Shown: positions 49,900 to 59,706, numbered from the stretch's first letter. The stretch: DNA of 64,000 bases from Ignisphaera cupida (GCF_030186535.1 NZ_JASNVW010000002.1:144001-208000); one strand, 5' to 3'. Numbers and translations are program-made. The notes: generated by a model not told the origin, from the sequence alone.

Positions 49900-51081
49900 A
49901 TGAGAAAAACAATATTTCTAGTGTCCTCTATAAATATGTTTCTAATGTTCATATCTGGTTTAACATATCCTATAGTACCTCTGTATCTAGTTGGGCATAG
50001 AGGTTTCAATGCTTTTGAATCTGGTGTTTTAGTATCTTTATCATCTTTTGTAAGTTTTGTTTTTAGTATTGTATGGGGATATGTTTTGAATAGAATTCGT
50101 GGAAGAGAAACGCTTTTTGTTGGTGTTGGTGCATTAATTACTGTCATGTTCTTTCTTTTAGCATCTATTTATGTTGAAAATGTTTTGCTTTTATCAGTTT
50201 TCTATGCTCTTGCTGGAATAGGTTTCGCATGTTCACTAGTTTCTTCAACAACTATAGTTTCTGATATTAGTTCTCATGAGAATATTGGTAGAGGTATGGG
50301 TGTTTTCTGGGCTGCAGGTTCCTTAGGCTGGGCAACACCTCTTCTCTTTGCTGGATATATTTTGAATAGATTTGGAATTAAAGCTATATTCTACATAGCA
50401 ATATCAATGTCTCTTATAATAGCTTTAATGTCAATCATTTTAAAGAAAGTAATTAATTCGCTAAAAAATGCTGAGGATATGCTTATTCAAAAACATGTGA
50501 AGAGATCTTCCTATAGGTTTTTGAGAAGAAAATCTTATTTAGTGTTTTTAGTTACGTCAATAATGTTCGCTGCTGGTGATGTTGCTAAAAATATTTATGT
50601 TCCTCAATACTATGCGTATGGAGTTGGTCTTGGAGAAGAATATGCAACAATTTTGCTAAGCATAGCTAGTTGGTTTGAAATACCAATGCTTATAGCATTT
50701 GGTTATTTTGTAGATAAATTTGGTTCAAGATATGTATATACATTGAGTCTTTTATCAATGGCTGTTTTCATGCTATTAAACATCTTCATAGTAAAAGACT
50801 TTGCATCAGCATTTGCGAGCATGGCATTTTATAGTATTGTATGGGCATCATATGCATCGTCAGCATATGTTCTTGCAGTTGAATTAGCAAAAAATGAGGA
50901 GCCAGCATCACTAGGACTTCTAAACTCCAATATACCACTTGCAAGCATTTTGTATACCCCAATAGGTGGGTACATAACATTTACTCAAGGTTACAAAGCG
51001 AATTTCGCATATATTGCAGCTTCGCTAATTGCTTCATCAATAGCATTTCACCATTCCCTCAATTCATCCAATTCTAAGTAA
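49900..51081 (+). CDS. Major facilitator superfamily transporter
   Basis: 393 residues with 12 predicted spans. Motif A appears as WGYVLNRIRGRETLFVGVGA in loop 2-3. YALAGIGFACSLVSSTTIVSD and GMGVFWAAGSLGWATPLL match MFS spans 4 and 5. A basic loop of about 35 residues separates the two halves. Substrate unknown. It has no visible operon partner. Confidence 0.8.
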   Translation: MRKTIFLVSSINMFLMFISGLTYPIVPLYLVGHRGFNAFESGVLVSLSSFVSFVFSIVWGYVLNRIRGRETLFVGVGALITVMFFLLASIYVENVLLLSVFYALAGIGFACSLVSSTTIVSDISSHENIGRGMGVFWAAGSLGWATPLLFAGYILNRFGIKAIFYIAISMSLIIALMSIILKKVINSLKNAEDMLIQKHVKRSSYRFLRRKSYLVFLVTSIMFAAGDVAKNIYVPQYYAYGVGLGEEYATILLSIASWFEIPMLIAFGYFVDKFGSRYVYTLSLLSMAVFMLLNIFIVKDFASAFASMAFYSIVWASYASSAYVLAVELAKNEEPASLGLLNSNIPLASILYTPIGGYITFTQGYKANFAYIAASLIASSIAFHHSLNSSNSK

Positions 51082-51171
51082 CTTTAGATAGTCTCCCTAA
51101 TCTCAATGCAAAACATAAACCCATATAACCTTAAATTTTAGCACCTTAACATAAAAATAACCGGTGTTGTT

Positions 51172-51909
51172 ATGTCGACAAAGGCTATTTTCCTAATTGG
51201 GATAGGCATACTAGTATTCATTATTGGATGGGCGGCAATGCTAAGTGGTGTTGAAGTTAAAACATGTTCAACATATGTTTATGTGCCAAGAGAATTTGTT
51301 GGGAGGATGAAGCCACAGTATAGTGAGTGGTACTATTGGAGAAATGTACCAGTTAATTTATCAAATATTGAGTTGAAAGCTAATACACCATTTAACTATA
51401 CATTCAGCGTTAATAGCACAATAGGTTACATCTACATTGAGATTAGTGGTAGGGTTAGTAATGAGAATTATGAAGGCTATGTGGCAATACTAAATGCTAC
51501 AAATAATCAAACAGTGATTTACTCTAGTCTAAGCCCAAGCGAGGCGTTTTTTGGGAAAGGATTGAACACAACATTATTTTACCAAAAACCTTTGAACCCA
51601 GGAAAATACAAAATTGTTCTACAATTAAACACAGATGCTATTGTAAATAGACTGGCGGTGTACGGACCAAGCTCAAAAGAGTTGGAGATTCAAGCAATAG
51701 AAATAACACTAGCACCAGAGTCTGAATCAGCTTATCAACAAATAAAAATCGATTATATATGTGGAATAAGCTTTGCACAAGCACTAGCAGCTTCAACAGC
51801 TGTTGGCATAGGTATTTCAATGATTGTAGCAGGTGCTCTAATTGAAGCAGTAAGCACAAGAATAACTCGTTTAAGAATAGCAAAACCTGCTAAGGCAAAA
51901 AAGAAGTAA
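51172..51909 (+). CDS. Membrane-anchored surface protein, unknown
   Basis: 245 residues: an N-terminal hydrophobic segment (about 5-25), an extracytoplasmic beta-sandwich-like region of about 165 residues with several N-glycosylation-type sites, and a second span near the C-terminus followed by a lysine-rich cytoplasmic tail (KPAKAKKK). No family recognised. Such two-span layouts are common for archaeal envelope proteins. Confidence 0.6.
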   Translation: MSTKAIFLIGIGILVFIIGWAAMLSGVEVKTCSTYVYVPREFVGRMKPQYSEWYYWRNVPVNLSNIELKANTPFNYTFSVNSTIGYIYIEISGRVSNENYEGYVAILNATNNQTVIYSSLSPSEAFFGKGLNTTLFYQKPLNPGKYKIVLQLNTDAIVNRLAVYGPSSKELEIQAIEITLAPESESAYQQIKIDYICGISFAQALAASTAVGIGISMIVAGALIEAVSTRITRLRIAKPAKAKKK

Positions 51910-51927
51910 ATTTGTTGGTGCCTCTCA

Positions 51928-52665
51928 TTGGTCAAAATACTATTTCTGGGTGTTGGTGGCTGGATATCCAACCCCCTACTTGGCTACACATCATTTGCAG
52001 TAATCAATTCAAAAGGTAATTGGATTCTTGTAGAAGCTGGTGAAGGAGCATACCAAAACATAGTAAAGTGTGGACTTAAAATAAATGATAATCTTAAAGG
52101 CATAGTCATTTCCCATAGACATGGAGACCACATACTAGGATTGCCAACAATTCTTCAAATAGCTAAGCACTTAGGAATTAAGGAGGTTACTATAATAGGA
52201 ATAGATGATGTTATAGAAGCTGTTTCAGAACTTATAACAGCTTCAGCATCTCAAAATACAGCAAACATCGTAAAAGCTATTAGACTGGATTTTGGGGAGA
52301 AAATAAAAATTGATGATTTCGAAATAGAATTTCTAGAATCTGTTCACACAATACCAGCAGCCTCAATAAAGATAATTGCCAATGGAAAATGCATTGTCTA
52401 CAGCGGTGACACATCATATAATCCAAGACTAGCTGACTTTGCCAGAAAATGTGATGTGCTCATTCACGAGGTTTCTAGCTATAGCGAAGAAGCCCACAAA
52501 TATGGCCATAGCACATACAAAGATGCATTTGAGATAGCGCTAAAAAGCAATGTGAAAACATTGGTGCTTACACACTTTTACCAATGGCCTCAGCCAATAA
52601 AAACCCCAATTGAAGGCTCCATGGAAATACTTGTTCCACATCCATGTCAAATCCTAGAAATATAA
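51928..52665 (+). CDS. Metallo-beta-lactamase fold hydrolase (RNase Z-like)
   Basis: 245 residues. Zinc ligands: SHRHGDHILGLPTIL (HxHxDH, with R between), ESVHTIPAASIKI, VYSGDTSYNPRL and LVLTHFYQW. Close to ribonuclease Z and related phosphodiesterases, but shorter than typical tRNase Z and without its exosite arm. TTG 51928 starts the protein, seven bases after GGTG. A tRNA-processing role is possible but unproven. Confidence 0.8.
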   Translation: MVKILFLGVGGWISNPLLGYTSFAVINSKGNWILVEAGEGAYQNIVKCGLKINDNLKGIVISHRHGDHILGLPTILQIAKHLGIKEVTIIGIDDVIEAVSELITASASQNTANIVKAIRLDFGEKIKIDDFEIEFLESVHTIPAASIKIIANGKCIVYSGDTSYNPRLADFARKCDVLIHEVSSYSEEAHKYGHSTYKDAFEIALKSNVKTLVLTHFYQWPQPIKTPIEGSMEILVPHPCQILEI

Positions 52666-52690
52666 AACGCGAATTCTGCTTGTAACCAGG

Positions 52691-53449
52691 TTATTGTAAA
52701 GGTATAATAGCCTTCAAATTCTTATCCACCTTCACCTTCACCCCATATACCTCTTCTATAATCCTCTCGTTTAAAACCTCCTCTGGTGTTCCAACTGAGT
52801 ATATTTCTCCCTTGTTCATTAGAATTACCTTATCCGAGAATCTGTACGCTTGTGTAAGATCATGCAATGACATTATTACTGTTAGTGATTTCTCTTTACT
52901 TAAACTTTTGATAAGGTTTAGAATATCTATTTGGAATCTCAAATCAAGATTTGCAGTGGGCTCATCAAGAAGCAGTATCCTAGGTTCTGATGCTAAAGCT
53001 CTTGCAATTAAAACCCTTTGCAATTCTCCACTACTAAGCTCTGTTAAGTCTCTGTAAATAAATTGCTCTGCTTTCACAGATTTTAAAGCATTGATAGATA
53101 TTTCAACATCTTTTTTAGTTGGCATAAAATCTATGTGTGGTCTTCGACCTGTTAACACAAAATCTATTACTTTCATACCTGGTGCAATGTTTATATGTTG
53201 AGGAACTAGACAAAGCATTTTTGCAAGTTCTCTTCTCGAAAAATCAAACACATTTTTCATATCGATGTACACAGATCCTTTAGTGGGTTTTACAATAGCA
53301 TCTATTGTTTTTAGCAGTGTTGTTTTTCCAGCTCCATTAGGTCCAACAATGCTTACAATCTCTCCTTCATTAATCTCAAAAGAAACACCATTCAAAGCCT
53401 TAACACTGTTATATCTAACCTCAACATCAATAACCTTTATTATAGCCAT
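52691..53449 (-). CDS. ABC importer ATPase (FecE/BtuD type)
   Basis: 252-residue ATP-binding subunit. Walker A is VGPNGAGKTTLLKT, the signature is LSSGELQRVLIARALASEP, Walker B is ILLLDEPTANLD and the switch is SLHDLTQA. It belongs to the iron-siderophore/cobalamin/molybdate (MolC) class of importers. GAGGTGATTCA precedes the ATG. It is the third gene of a binding protein-permease-ATPase operon. Confidence 0.93.
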   Translation of the reverse strand: MAIIKVIDVEVRYNSVKALNGVSFEINEGEIVSIVGPNGAGKTTLLKTIDAIVKPTKGSVYIDMKNVFDFSRRELAKMLCLVPQHINIAPGMKVIDFVLTGRRPHIDFMPTKKDVEISINALKSVKAEQFIYRDLTELSSGELQRVLIARALASEPRILLLDEPTANLDLRFQIDILNLIKSLSKEKSLTVIMSLHDLTQAYRFSDKVILMNKGEIYSVGTPEEVLNERIIEEVYGVKVKVDKNLKAIIPLQ

Positions 53450-53453
53450 TGAA

Positions 53454-54482
53454 TCACCTCCTCAGGAGGAGATATATTAAAAGTGGTGAGCCAATCAATG
53501 AAAGTGTTATTCCCACAGGCAACACAATTGGCGATAAAACAAATCTGCCAATGGCATCAGCAACTATGAGTAGTATAGCAGCTACAAGCATTGACTGGAC
53601 AATTAAATATCTGTGGCTATTACCAACAATAAGCCTAGCTATATGTGGTGATACAAGGCATAGAAAAGCTATTACACCAGAAAATGCTGTTGTTATTGAT
53701 GCTCCAAGTGCAGCAACAATTGAAGTTTCTAATCTAACTCTCTTAGCATCTACTCCACTAGCATAAGCAACATCATCACCTAAAACCATGAGGTCATAAT
53801 CTATTGATTTAGCAATAAAATATCCTGAAATAATTGCTGCTCCAATAGCCAAAATTCTTAGCTCAACCCAACCAACTCTTCCAACATCACCAAAAGTCCA
53901 AAAAACAATTAAGGCTATTTGAAGCTCATTTAGCAAAAGATATTGAACAAGACTTAATAGTGCCTGGTAAAAGAAGTTCATAGCTATAGCAGCTAAAATT
54001 AGCGCTTTCTCACTTAAACCAGCTCTAGATGCAAGTAGCAACACAATAGATGTTTGAATAACAGCAAAAACAAATGCAAATATGGGTAATACATATGGAT
54101 TATTATACAATATAACCCACCTACTTATAGAACCACCAACGCCAGCAAGCAATGCTAGTGCAACACCAAGTGCAGCTGCATTAGATATTCCAAGCGTAAA
54201 TGGAGAAGCCATGGGATTTCGCAATATTGACTGCATAGCAGCTCCTGAGCCACCAAGAATAAAACCTATTGCAATACTAGCTAAAACTCTTCTCAACCTG
54301 AACAACAAAATATCTCTAATATCAGGTGGCATATTGTTTTGGAAAAATATGTACTTGATTACATCTATAAAAGTGATTTTGTAAACTCCTATAGAAATGG
54401 ATATTGGTATTAAAACTATAAGAATAATTATGGAGAGAATTATAAAAAATAATCTCTCCTTAAATATTCTTTCAATGTACAT
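53454..54482 (-). CDS. ABC importer permease (FecCD/BtuC/MolB type)
   Basis: 342 residues with about ten spans. The family motif LFRLRRVLASIAIGFILGGSG and the following GAAMQSILRNPMASPFTLGI are diagnostic of FecCD permeases. The cytoplasmic coupling region is FLCLVSPHIARLIVGNSHR. It forms a homodimer with two copies of the ATPase. Five bases separate it from the ATPase gene. Confidence 0.93.
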   Translation of the reverse strand: MYIERIFKERLFFIILSIIILIVLIPISISIGVYKITFIDVIKYIFFQNNMPPDIRDILLFRLRRVLASIAIGFILGGSGAAMQSILRNPMASPFTLGISNAAALGVALALLAGVGGSISRWVILYNNPYVLPIFAFVFAVIQTSIVLLLASRAGLSEKALILAAIAMNFFYQALLSLVQYLLLNELQIALIVFWTFGDVGRVGWVELRILAIGAAIISGYFIAKSIDYDLMVLGDDVAYASGVDAKRVRLETSIVAALGASITTAFSGVIAFLCLVSPHIARLIVGNSHRYLIVQSMLVAAILLIVADAIGRFVLSPIVLPVGITLSLIGSPLLIYLLLRR

Positions 54483-54491
54483 ATAGTAGCC

Positions 54492-55664
54492 CTAGCCGCA
54501 TTTAAACTTGTCACTAAGATTTACAAATCCTGGATAACCACCATCAACAAAGTCTTTATATAATGGTTTTCCAAGAAACATCTTGAATATCTCATCAGTT
54601 TTGCTAATTGGATCTACATCACTGAACTTATTTGGATACAAAACCTTTCCCATGTAATATGCATCAGCAAGAGCTGTTGCAACATTTGTGTGATAGTAGT
54701 TAAATGGTAGTATACCAAAAACCTTTCCCTCCTTAAAAGCATTTAAACCACAGTACTTTGACGAATCCTTTGCAAAATCATTTAAAACAGTATTCAAGTT
54801 GTTTTCATCTATGAATATAAATTCTGGTTGTTGCTGCATTAAATACTCAAAATCTATTTGCATGTAGCCACCTTTGCCAGAAACCGAATCAACTATTGAT
54901 GGAGTATTCAAAAGCAGTAAAGGCGCGAATCTTGCTTGTGTTGCTGTAAATGGCTGTGCACCTTTATATGATATTGCACCAACATAAACCTTTGGCTTTG
55001 CAGTTAAATCCTTTGTTCTACTGCTCAGATCAGATACTATAGAATCTATGTATTCTACTAATTTTCGTGCTCTTTCTTCTCTTCCGAGAACCTTTCCAAG
55101 CAAGTTCAAAGCACTCTTTATAGCATCTACATCAAGATATCCTGCCATACCATAGTCAATAACAAGCACGCTAGCATTTACCTCTTCAGCTAATCTATCA
55201 GGAGAATATAGATCAACATATGTTCTAGACATTATTATGAGCTGTGGCTTTACTGCTCTCAATCTTTCTGGATCAGGTGGCTTATTAGGTCCTCCAGCTC
55301 CTACTATAGGCAACTTCTTGAATATGTTGCTAAAAGCCATTGCATAGTCTCTTCCAACAACCCTTTGACTTGTTTCAATTTCTTCTACACCAACAAGAAG
55401 ATCAGTTGCATTCAGATAAGCAACTAATCTAAGAGCTCCTGGGCCAATGGCAACAACTCTGCTTAAATTCCTTGGTATTTTAACTGTTCTATTGAGAATA
55501 TCAACAACAGTGAAGTATTCTTGCGAAGACTGTTTCTCCATACTTATTACAGCTTCACCTCTCTTTATCAAAAACAGTGCAACACCTAATGATGCAATAG
55601 CTACAGCTATAGCAACAATTATTGCAATTGTTTTACCAATACCTCTATCGAGATACATTTGCAA
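54492..55664 (-). CDS. ABC importer substrate-binding protein (BtuF/FepB/MolA type)
   Basis: 390 residues with an N-terminal hydrophobic segment (13-33) that serves as signal or membrane anchor; there is no lipobox cysteine. The two-lobed binding fold is shown by VDILNRTVKIPRNLSRVVAI and RLRAVKPQLIIMSRTYV, a long linking helix near LARKLV, and QIDFEYLMQQQPEFIFID. Start ATG 55664 or 55658. The gene overlaps the FmdE-like gene by 20 bases, so the two are co-expressed. The ligand could be a molybdate or tungstate complex, siderophore or corrinoid. Confidence 0.88.
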   Translation of the reverse strand: MQMYLDRGIGKTIAIIVAIAVAIASLGVALFLIKRGEAVISMEKQSSQEYFTVVDILNRTVKIPRNLSRVVAIGPGALRLVAYLNATDLLVGVEEIETSQRVVGRDYAMAFSNIFKKLPIVGAGGPNKPPDPERLRAVKPQLIIMSRTYVDLYSPDRLAEEVNASVLVIDYGMAGYLDVDAIKSALNLLGKVLGREERARKLVEYIDSIVSDLSSRTKDLTAKPKVYVGAISYKGAQPFTATQARFAPLLLLNTPSIVDSVSGKGGYMQIDFEYLMQQQPEFIFIDENNLNTVLNDFAKDSSKYCGLNAFKEGKVFGILPFNYYHTNVATALADAYYMGKVLYPNKFSDVDPISKTDEIFKMFLGKPLYKDFVDGGYPGFVNLSDKFKCG

Positions 55665-56337
55665 TCACCTTAAATGGTATTTTAACAAATGATATCCCCC
55701 TTCCTATAACAGCCAAAGCCTCTTTCCCAGCACATTGAACACAATATGGCTTATTATCCACATAAACAACTTTTGGCGCCATTACAAGTTCTCCACATTT
55801 TGAACATCTAATGCTTTCAAATATTGGTGCTCTCTCAATCTCCTCCACAATCTCTACTTCCTGAATAACAAACTCCTCCTCTGGAAGCTCAGCCATTTTA
55901 TATCCTAATTCAGTCCACATTCTATGCAAATTCTCAATATCCTTCTCACTACCACTTCTCTCAATAACCACTTTTTTAAACAATTCTAGAGCCTCCTTAG
56001 AAAAGTGCTTTTCCCTAAGTTTTTGAGAATCTACATATATTCTTATGCCTCTTCTAGCTCCTCTCTTAAAAATTGTAACAGCGTTCTTACCAGTATCTAT
56101 GTAAATCAAAGAGTTGTTGCCAAAAGTACATCCAGTAGCTATTTGAACACCATCAGCAAAACAGTTATTAACCTCAACAATGGCTATGAGATCCTCTCTT
56201 ATAGTTTCAGCAACACCAGCCTTAGCAATACCAAGTTTATTTAAGGCTATTTCAGATGCTCTAAGACCCAAAATAAGAAAGGGGCATACATGGCCATGGA
56301 AATTCCTTGCCACTTCTATAAGCTCTTTACTTACCAC
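55645..56337 (-). CDS. FmdE-family protein with C-terminal zinc ribbon
   Basis: 230 residues. The FmdE domain spans residues 1-140: ARNFHGHVCPFLILGLRASE carries the conserved H-G-H-x-C metal site, and ADGVQIATGCTFGNNSLIY is the second conserved segment. An acidic linker follows, then IRCSKCGELV and PYCVQCAGKEA form a ribbon. FmdE was named for a formylmethanofuran dehydrogenase-linked subunit, but homologues in non-methanogens are usually found with metal ABC importers, as here. It is the first gene of the ABC operon. Confidence 0.85.
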   Translation of the reverse strand: MVSKELIEVARNFHGHVCPFLILGLRASEIALNKLGIAKAGVAETIREDLIAIVEVNNCFADGVQIATGCTFGNNSLIYIDTGKNAVTIFKRGARRGIRIYVDSQKLREKHFSKEALELFKKVVIERSGSEKDIENLHRMWTELGYKMAELPEEEFVIQEVEIVEEIERAPIFESIRCSKCGELVMAPKVVYVDNKPYCVQCAGKEALAVIGRGISFVKIPFKVIANVSR

Positions 56338-56553
56338 TATAGTGCACCATTTTCACATGTTTGTGTACATTTTTATGTATGTTAGAATATCTTTAAAAGC
56401 TTATCGTATTCATGGCAGCAGTTAGGAGAAGCAAAGAAACTGCAAAATAAGTGAAAATGGTCTAGAAATGTTGATGTGGAGAAATGAGGTTCTTGTTTAA
56501 CAAATCAAGTTAATTTATAAGTGCGTATAGTTGTTGACCTAATTTAAAATGCT

Positions 56554-57732
56554 TTGCAAATAGTTATGGCTAGTACCATGGCAACTGACATTTCTTTTAT
56601 CACTAGCTTGAAAAAAGAGTTGAAAGAAAAAATAAGGAAGTTGTTAAGCGAGGAAGAAGCTGAAATTGCTGCTAGAGATGCTCATGCCAAGCGCTCTCCT
56701 AGGCCATGTGGATTAACAATTCATACATCAATAGGATGTGTATATCAATGCAGATATTGCTATATTTATGACATGGGCTTTAAACCAACTATAACTCCAT
56801 ATCCTTTAACAGGAATACAGCTAGTCTATGCATTATTGCTCAACAAGTACTTTATACCATCTGCAAATGGGACATATCTTGCTATAGGAAGTGTTTCAGA
56901 ACCTTTTCACCTACTTGTCAAGGAAAAAACCATTGAGTATATCAAAGCAATTTACACATATCTTGGAAACCCAGTACAGTTTTCAACAAAAGCATTCATA
57001 AGCAAATATGATGCAGAGAAAATAGCAAAAGCAAGCAACAACAAGATCTCTCCCCTTATTACAATAATTACGATGAGTAATTGGCATAATTTAGAGCCAT
57101 ATGCACCAACCCCCGAAAAGAGACTAGAGACTGTAAGGAACCTAAGGGAAGCTGGGTTAAAGCCATTTCTATTCATAAGACCGATAATACCAGGTGTTAC
57201 TGATAGAGAATTTAAAGAGATAATAGATCTTGGTGGTGAGTATGGAGCTGTGGGTGTTGTGGCCGGAGGTCTTAGAGTAACGAAGAATATTTTAGAGAAG
57301 CTTAGAGAGGCAGGTGCTAATGTTGGAGAAATATTGAGGAGACTTCGTGTACCACCTGAAAAAATGAAGCCAGGTATGCAATATGAAATCAATGTTGCTG
57401 ACATCAAAACAGAGATTCAGAGATATGCTAGGAAAAAAGGTTTGGTGTATTTCCCATCTGCATGCATGGCAAATCTTTATACACATGGCATGTTCTGCTG
57501 GAGAATGATGTTATATAATGTAAAAGGTCATGACTTGAAAAAGCCATCGCAATCTGAGATAAGCAATCTTCTTAGAGAAATGAATTTCAAACCTCACAAC
57601 ATTGTAATAGGTCAATCAACAATTGTTGCTGAGGGTACATGCTCCGGATGCGACCCAATAATGATTTCAGAAATTGTTAAACACTCATACAAAATTTGTT
57701 TGAAATTGCATATCAAAAGAAATATGAAGTAA
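56554..57732 (+). CDS. Radical SAM protein (COG1533/SplB-like)
   Basis: 392 residues. The SAM cluster motif is TSIGCVYQCRYCYIYDMGFK (Cx3Cx2C). YLAIGSVSEPFHLLVKE and VQFSTKAFISKYDAEK fit the COG1533 group. More cysteines near the C-terminus (GTCSGCDP) suggest a second cluster. The start TTG 56554 is the longest form; ATG 56566 gives MASTMATDISF. The reaction is unknown. Confidence 0.75.
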   Translation: MQIVMASTMATDISFITSLKKELKEKIRKLLSEEEAEIAARDAHAKRSPRPCGLTIHTSIGCVYQCRYCYIYDMGFKPTITPYPLTGIQLVYALLLNKYFIPSANGTYLAIGSVSEPFHLLVKEKTIEYIKAIYTYLGNPVQFSTKAFISKYDAEKIAKASNNKISPLITIITMSNWHNLEPYAPTPEKRLETVRNLREAGLKPFLFIRPIIPGVTDREFKEIIDLGGEYGAVGVVAGGLRVTKNILEKLREAGANVGEILRRLRVPPEKMKPGMQYEINVADIKTEIQRYARKKGLVYFPSACMANLYTHGMFCWRMMLYNVKGHDLKKPSQSEISNLLREMNFKPHNIVIGQSTIVAEGTCSGCDPIMISEIVKHSYKICLKLHIKRNMK

Positions 57733-57790
57733 ATCTCTCTACACAATAGTTATTGAAAAACAAATTCAAACTTCGTAACAAATATTTCAT

Positions 57791-57858
57791 GTTGCTGCTT
57801 CGGCAATGCGGGAAATACATCACTTATCAGCGCGCGAAGTTCTCCACATCTCAAAAAC
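57791..57858 (-). ncRNA. Candidate C/D box sRNA with guides resembling 16S rRNA antisense
   Basis: On the minus strand: C-like ATGTGGA (57843-57849), a 12-base guide GAACTTCGCGCG, D' box CTGA (57827-57830), a 3-base spacer, C' box GTGATGT (57817-57823), a 13-base guide, and a D-like CCGA (57800-57803). The internal D'-C' pair is good; the terminal C and D boxes each deviate. The second guide is antisense to GCAATGCGGGAAA, a sequence I know from archaeal 16S rRNA (GCAATGCGGGAAACC). The patch is strikingly GC-rich in an AT-rich spacer. Confidence 0.45.
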
Positions 57859-57989
57859 AAACTATATGCCACTCTACTTTATAAGTTTGTCTTATAAACA
57901 ACATTTTAAAGAGATGTATGCCTAGTGTTTCCTCATTCTTGCTATAGCTAGGCAAAAACTTTTAAAGTTTTTATGGTATTGTAAGTGCT

Positions 57990-58895
57990 ATGCAAATGAG
58001 AGAAGATTTCATACACAATATAAGGGTGCTATTTGTAGATATAGGCAATCTTGTTGTGGGTATAGCCAAAGATGTAGGTCCAAGAATCTTATTTCTAGCG
58101 CCAAAAGAGAAACAGGATTTCAATGTTTTTGGCGTGGTTCCAGACTTGGTTGTTGAAACTCCTGAAGGGCTTTGGAGAATATATGGAGGTCATAGATTAT
58201 GGACATCGCCAGAGGCTATGCCAAGGTCATATTCACTTGATGATAAACCAGTTAAAATAGTTGTGAAGGATAGTGAAATAGTTGTTGAGGGTAATCCAGA
58301 ACCTCAGAACTGTGTTTTAAAACGTATTAGAATTAGAAGAGGATCTGATGAGAATAGCCTAGAGGTTGTTCATGAAATAGAGAATATTTGTAGATGGCCA
58401 ATAGAATTTTCCTGCTGGGCCTTAACAGTCATGAGACAAAAAGGATTTGCAATTATACCAATAAAGCCTAGGTGCGTCGATGAGAAATGCCTTTTACCTG
58501 ATAGATCGTTAGCTCTATGGCCATACACAAAACTGTCTGATAGAAGACTTATTCTAGGCGAGAAATACATATTTATTAAGCAGGATCCTGAAGCAGCTAA
58601 TCCTCTAAAAATAGGTGTTAACAGTCATGATGAATGGGCTGCTTACTATGTTGATAAATATCTGTTTATAAAGACATTTAGGAAAGAATCTGGTAAATAT
58701 CCAGACTTTAACTCAGTGATAGAGGTGTATACAAATAACAAAATATTAGAACTTGAAACTCTTGGGCCATTGAGAGTTGTGGAGCCAGGGAAAACAAATA
58801 TACATGTAGAGTTTTGGAAACTTATTCACGTAGGTGCTGTTGAACCTAGTGAAGAAGTTATTGAAAAAGTATTTAAGAATGTGCTGCAACTATAG
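57990..58895 (+). CDS. Galactose mutarotase-like protein (DUF4380-like)
   Basis: 301 residues, all-beta. The segment GLWRIYGGHRLWTSPEAMPR resembles the G-G-H-R-L-W-x-x-P-E core of DUF4380 proteins, which have an aldose-1-epimerase-like fold. SCWALTVMRQKGFAIIPIKP and VNSHDEWAAYYVDKYLFIKT match the later strands. Active-site residues of real mutarotases are not all evident, so the function is open: sugar binding, epimerisation or neither. Confidence 0.6.
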   Translation: MQMREDFIHNIRVLFVDIGNLVVGIAKDVGPRILFLAPKEKQDFNVFGVVPDLVVETPEGLWRIYGGHRLWTSPEAMPRSYSLDDKPVKIVVKDSEIVVEGNPEPQNCVLKRIRIRRGSDENSLEVVHEIENICRWPIEFSCWALTVMRQKGFAIIPIKPRCVDEKCLLPDRSLALWPYTKLSDRRLILGEKYIFIKQDPEAANPLKIGVNSHDEWAAYYVDKYLFIKTFRKESGKYPDFNSVIEVYTNNKILELETLGPLRVVEPGKTNIHVEFWKLIHVGAVEPSEEVIEKVFKNVLQL

Positions 58896-59001
58896 ACATT
58901 TACCTTCATCTCTAATTTTCAACAAAATAATGAATTGGTTGATGCAATAAATTTGCACATTTTAATTTAATTTTATAATGTAAAATATTTTAAATTGATG
59001 C

Positions 59002-59706
59002 TTATGCTAAGGCGTTGAGAACATTTCTTAGTTCAGCAACAAGCTGCTTAGAAACACTACCGTTTCTACCACCAACACAAACAGCGCTTCTAAAACCTAT
59101 AACATCAAATCCAAGTGTCACAGCATCTTTTATATGGTGTTTATTTAAACCACCAGCAATGGCTGTAAAGAAACCATTTTTCTTTGCCTTGTTAACAAAT
59201 TCCTGTAGATAATGCCTTGGTAAAATGTCAAATGATGATAAACCCTCCTTACCAAATGTATCAATCATAACGCCTTGAGCACCAGCTTTGATTGCCACAT
59301 CAATAACTGTTATAGGATCTATAAAGCTATGCTTATGGTAATCAGCATAACTAACAAAAACAATTTTAGATTTTCTCACATTTTCAACAACCTCTCTTCC
59401 TATAGCTATAGCTTCTTCAACACTTTTCAAAGCAAAGCCAATTTTAACGTAGTTAACAAAACTATCTAAAGCAGTTACAACATAGCCTAGTTCAGCTGCA
59501 TTACTACGCACATCACCTATTGCAACACTTACTTCCTTTAAACCATTAACAATTCTCACAACTTCTCTCACAACACTTATTCTAGGCAAGCCCAAACTAC
59601 CTTTAGCAGGGTCTTTAACATCTATAATATCTGCACCACCCTCCAAAGCATTCAAAACTTCAGAAGATGAGCGAACAGATATGAGAAGCTTTGGCATAGA
59701 TCTCAA
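59002..59706 (-). CDS. mfnB: MfnB-like (5-formylfuran-3-yl)methyl phosphate synthase
   Basis: 234-residue TIM barrel of the DUF556/MfnB family. In methanogens MfnB makes the furan precursor of methanofuran from two glyceraldehyde-3-phosphates. The catalytic lysine region is ADIIDVKDPAKGSLG (Lys31, equivalent to Lys27 of the Methanocaldococcus enzyme), and VMIDTFGKEGLSSFDILP and VIGFRSAVCVGGRNG are typical. TTG 59706 follows AGGTG by seven bases. It lies beside mtrH, both on the minus strand. A full methanofuran pathway is not visible. Confidence 0.85.
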   Translation of the reverse strand: MRSMPKLLISVRSSSEVLNALEGGADIIDVKDPAKGSLGLPRISVVREVVRIVNGLKEVSVAIGDVRSNAAELGYVVTALDSFVNYVKIGFALKSVEEAIAIGREVVENVRKSKIVFVSYADYHKHSFIDPITVIDVAIKAGAQGVMIDTFGKEGLSSFDILPRHYLQEFVNKAKKNGFFTAIAGGLNKHHIKDAVTLGFDVIGFRSAVCVGGRNGSVSKQLVAELRNVLNALA

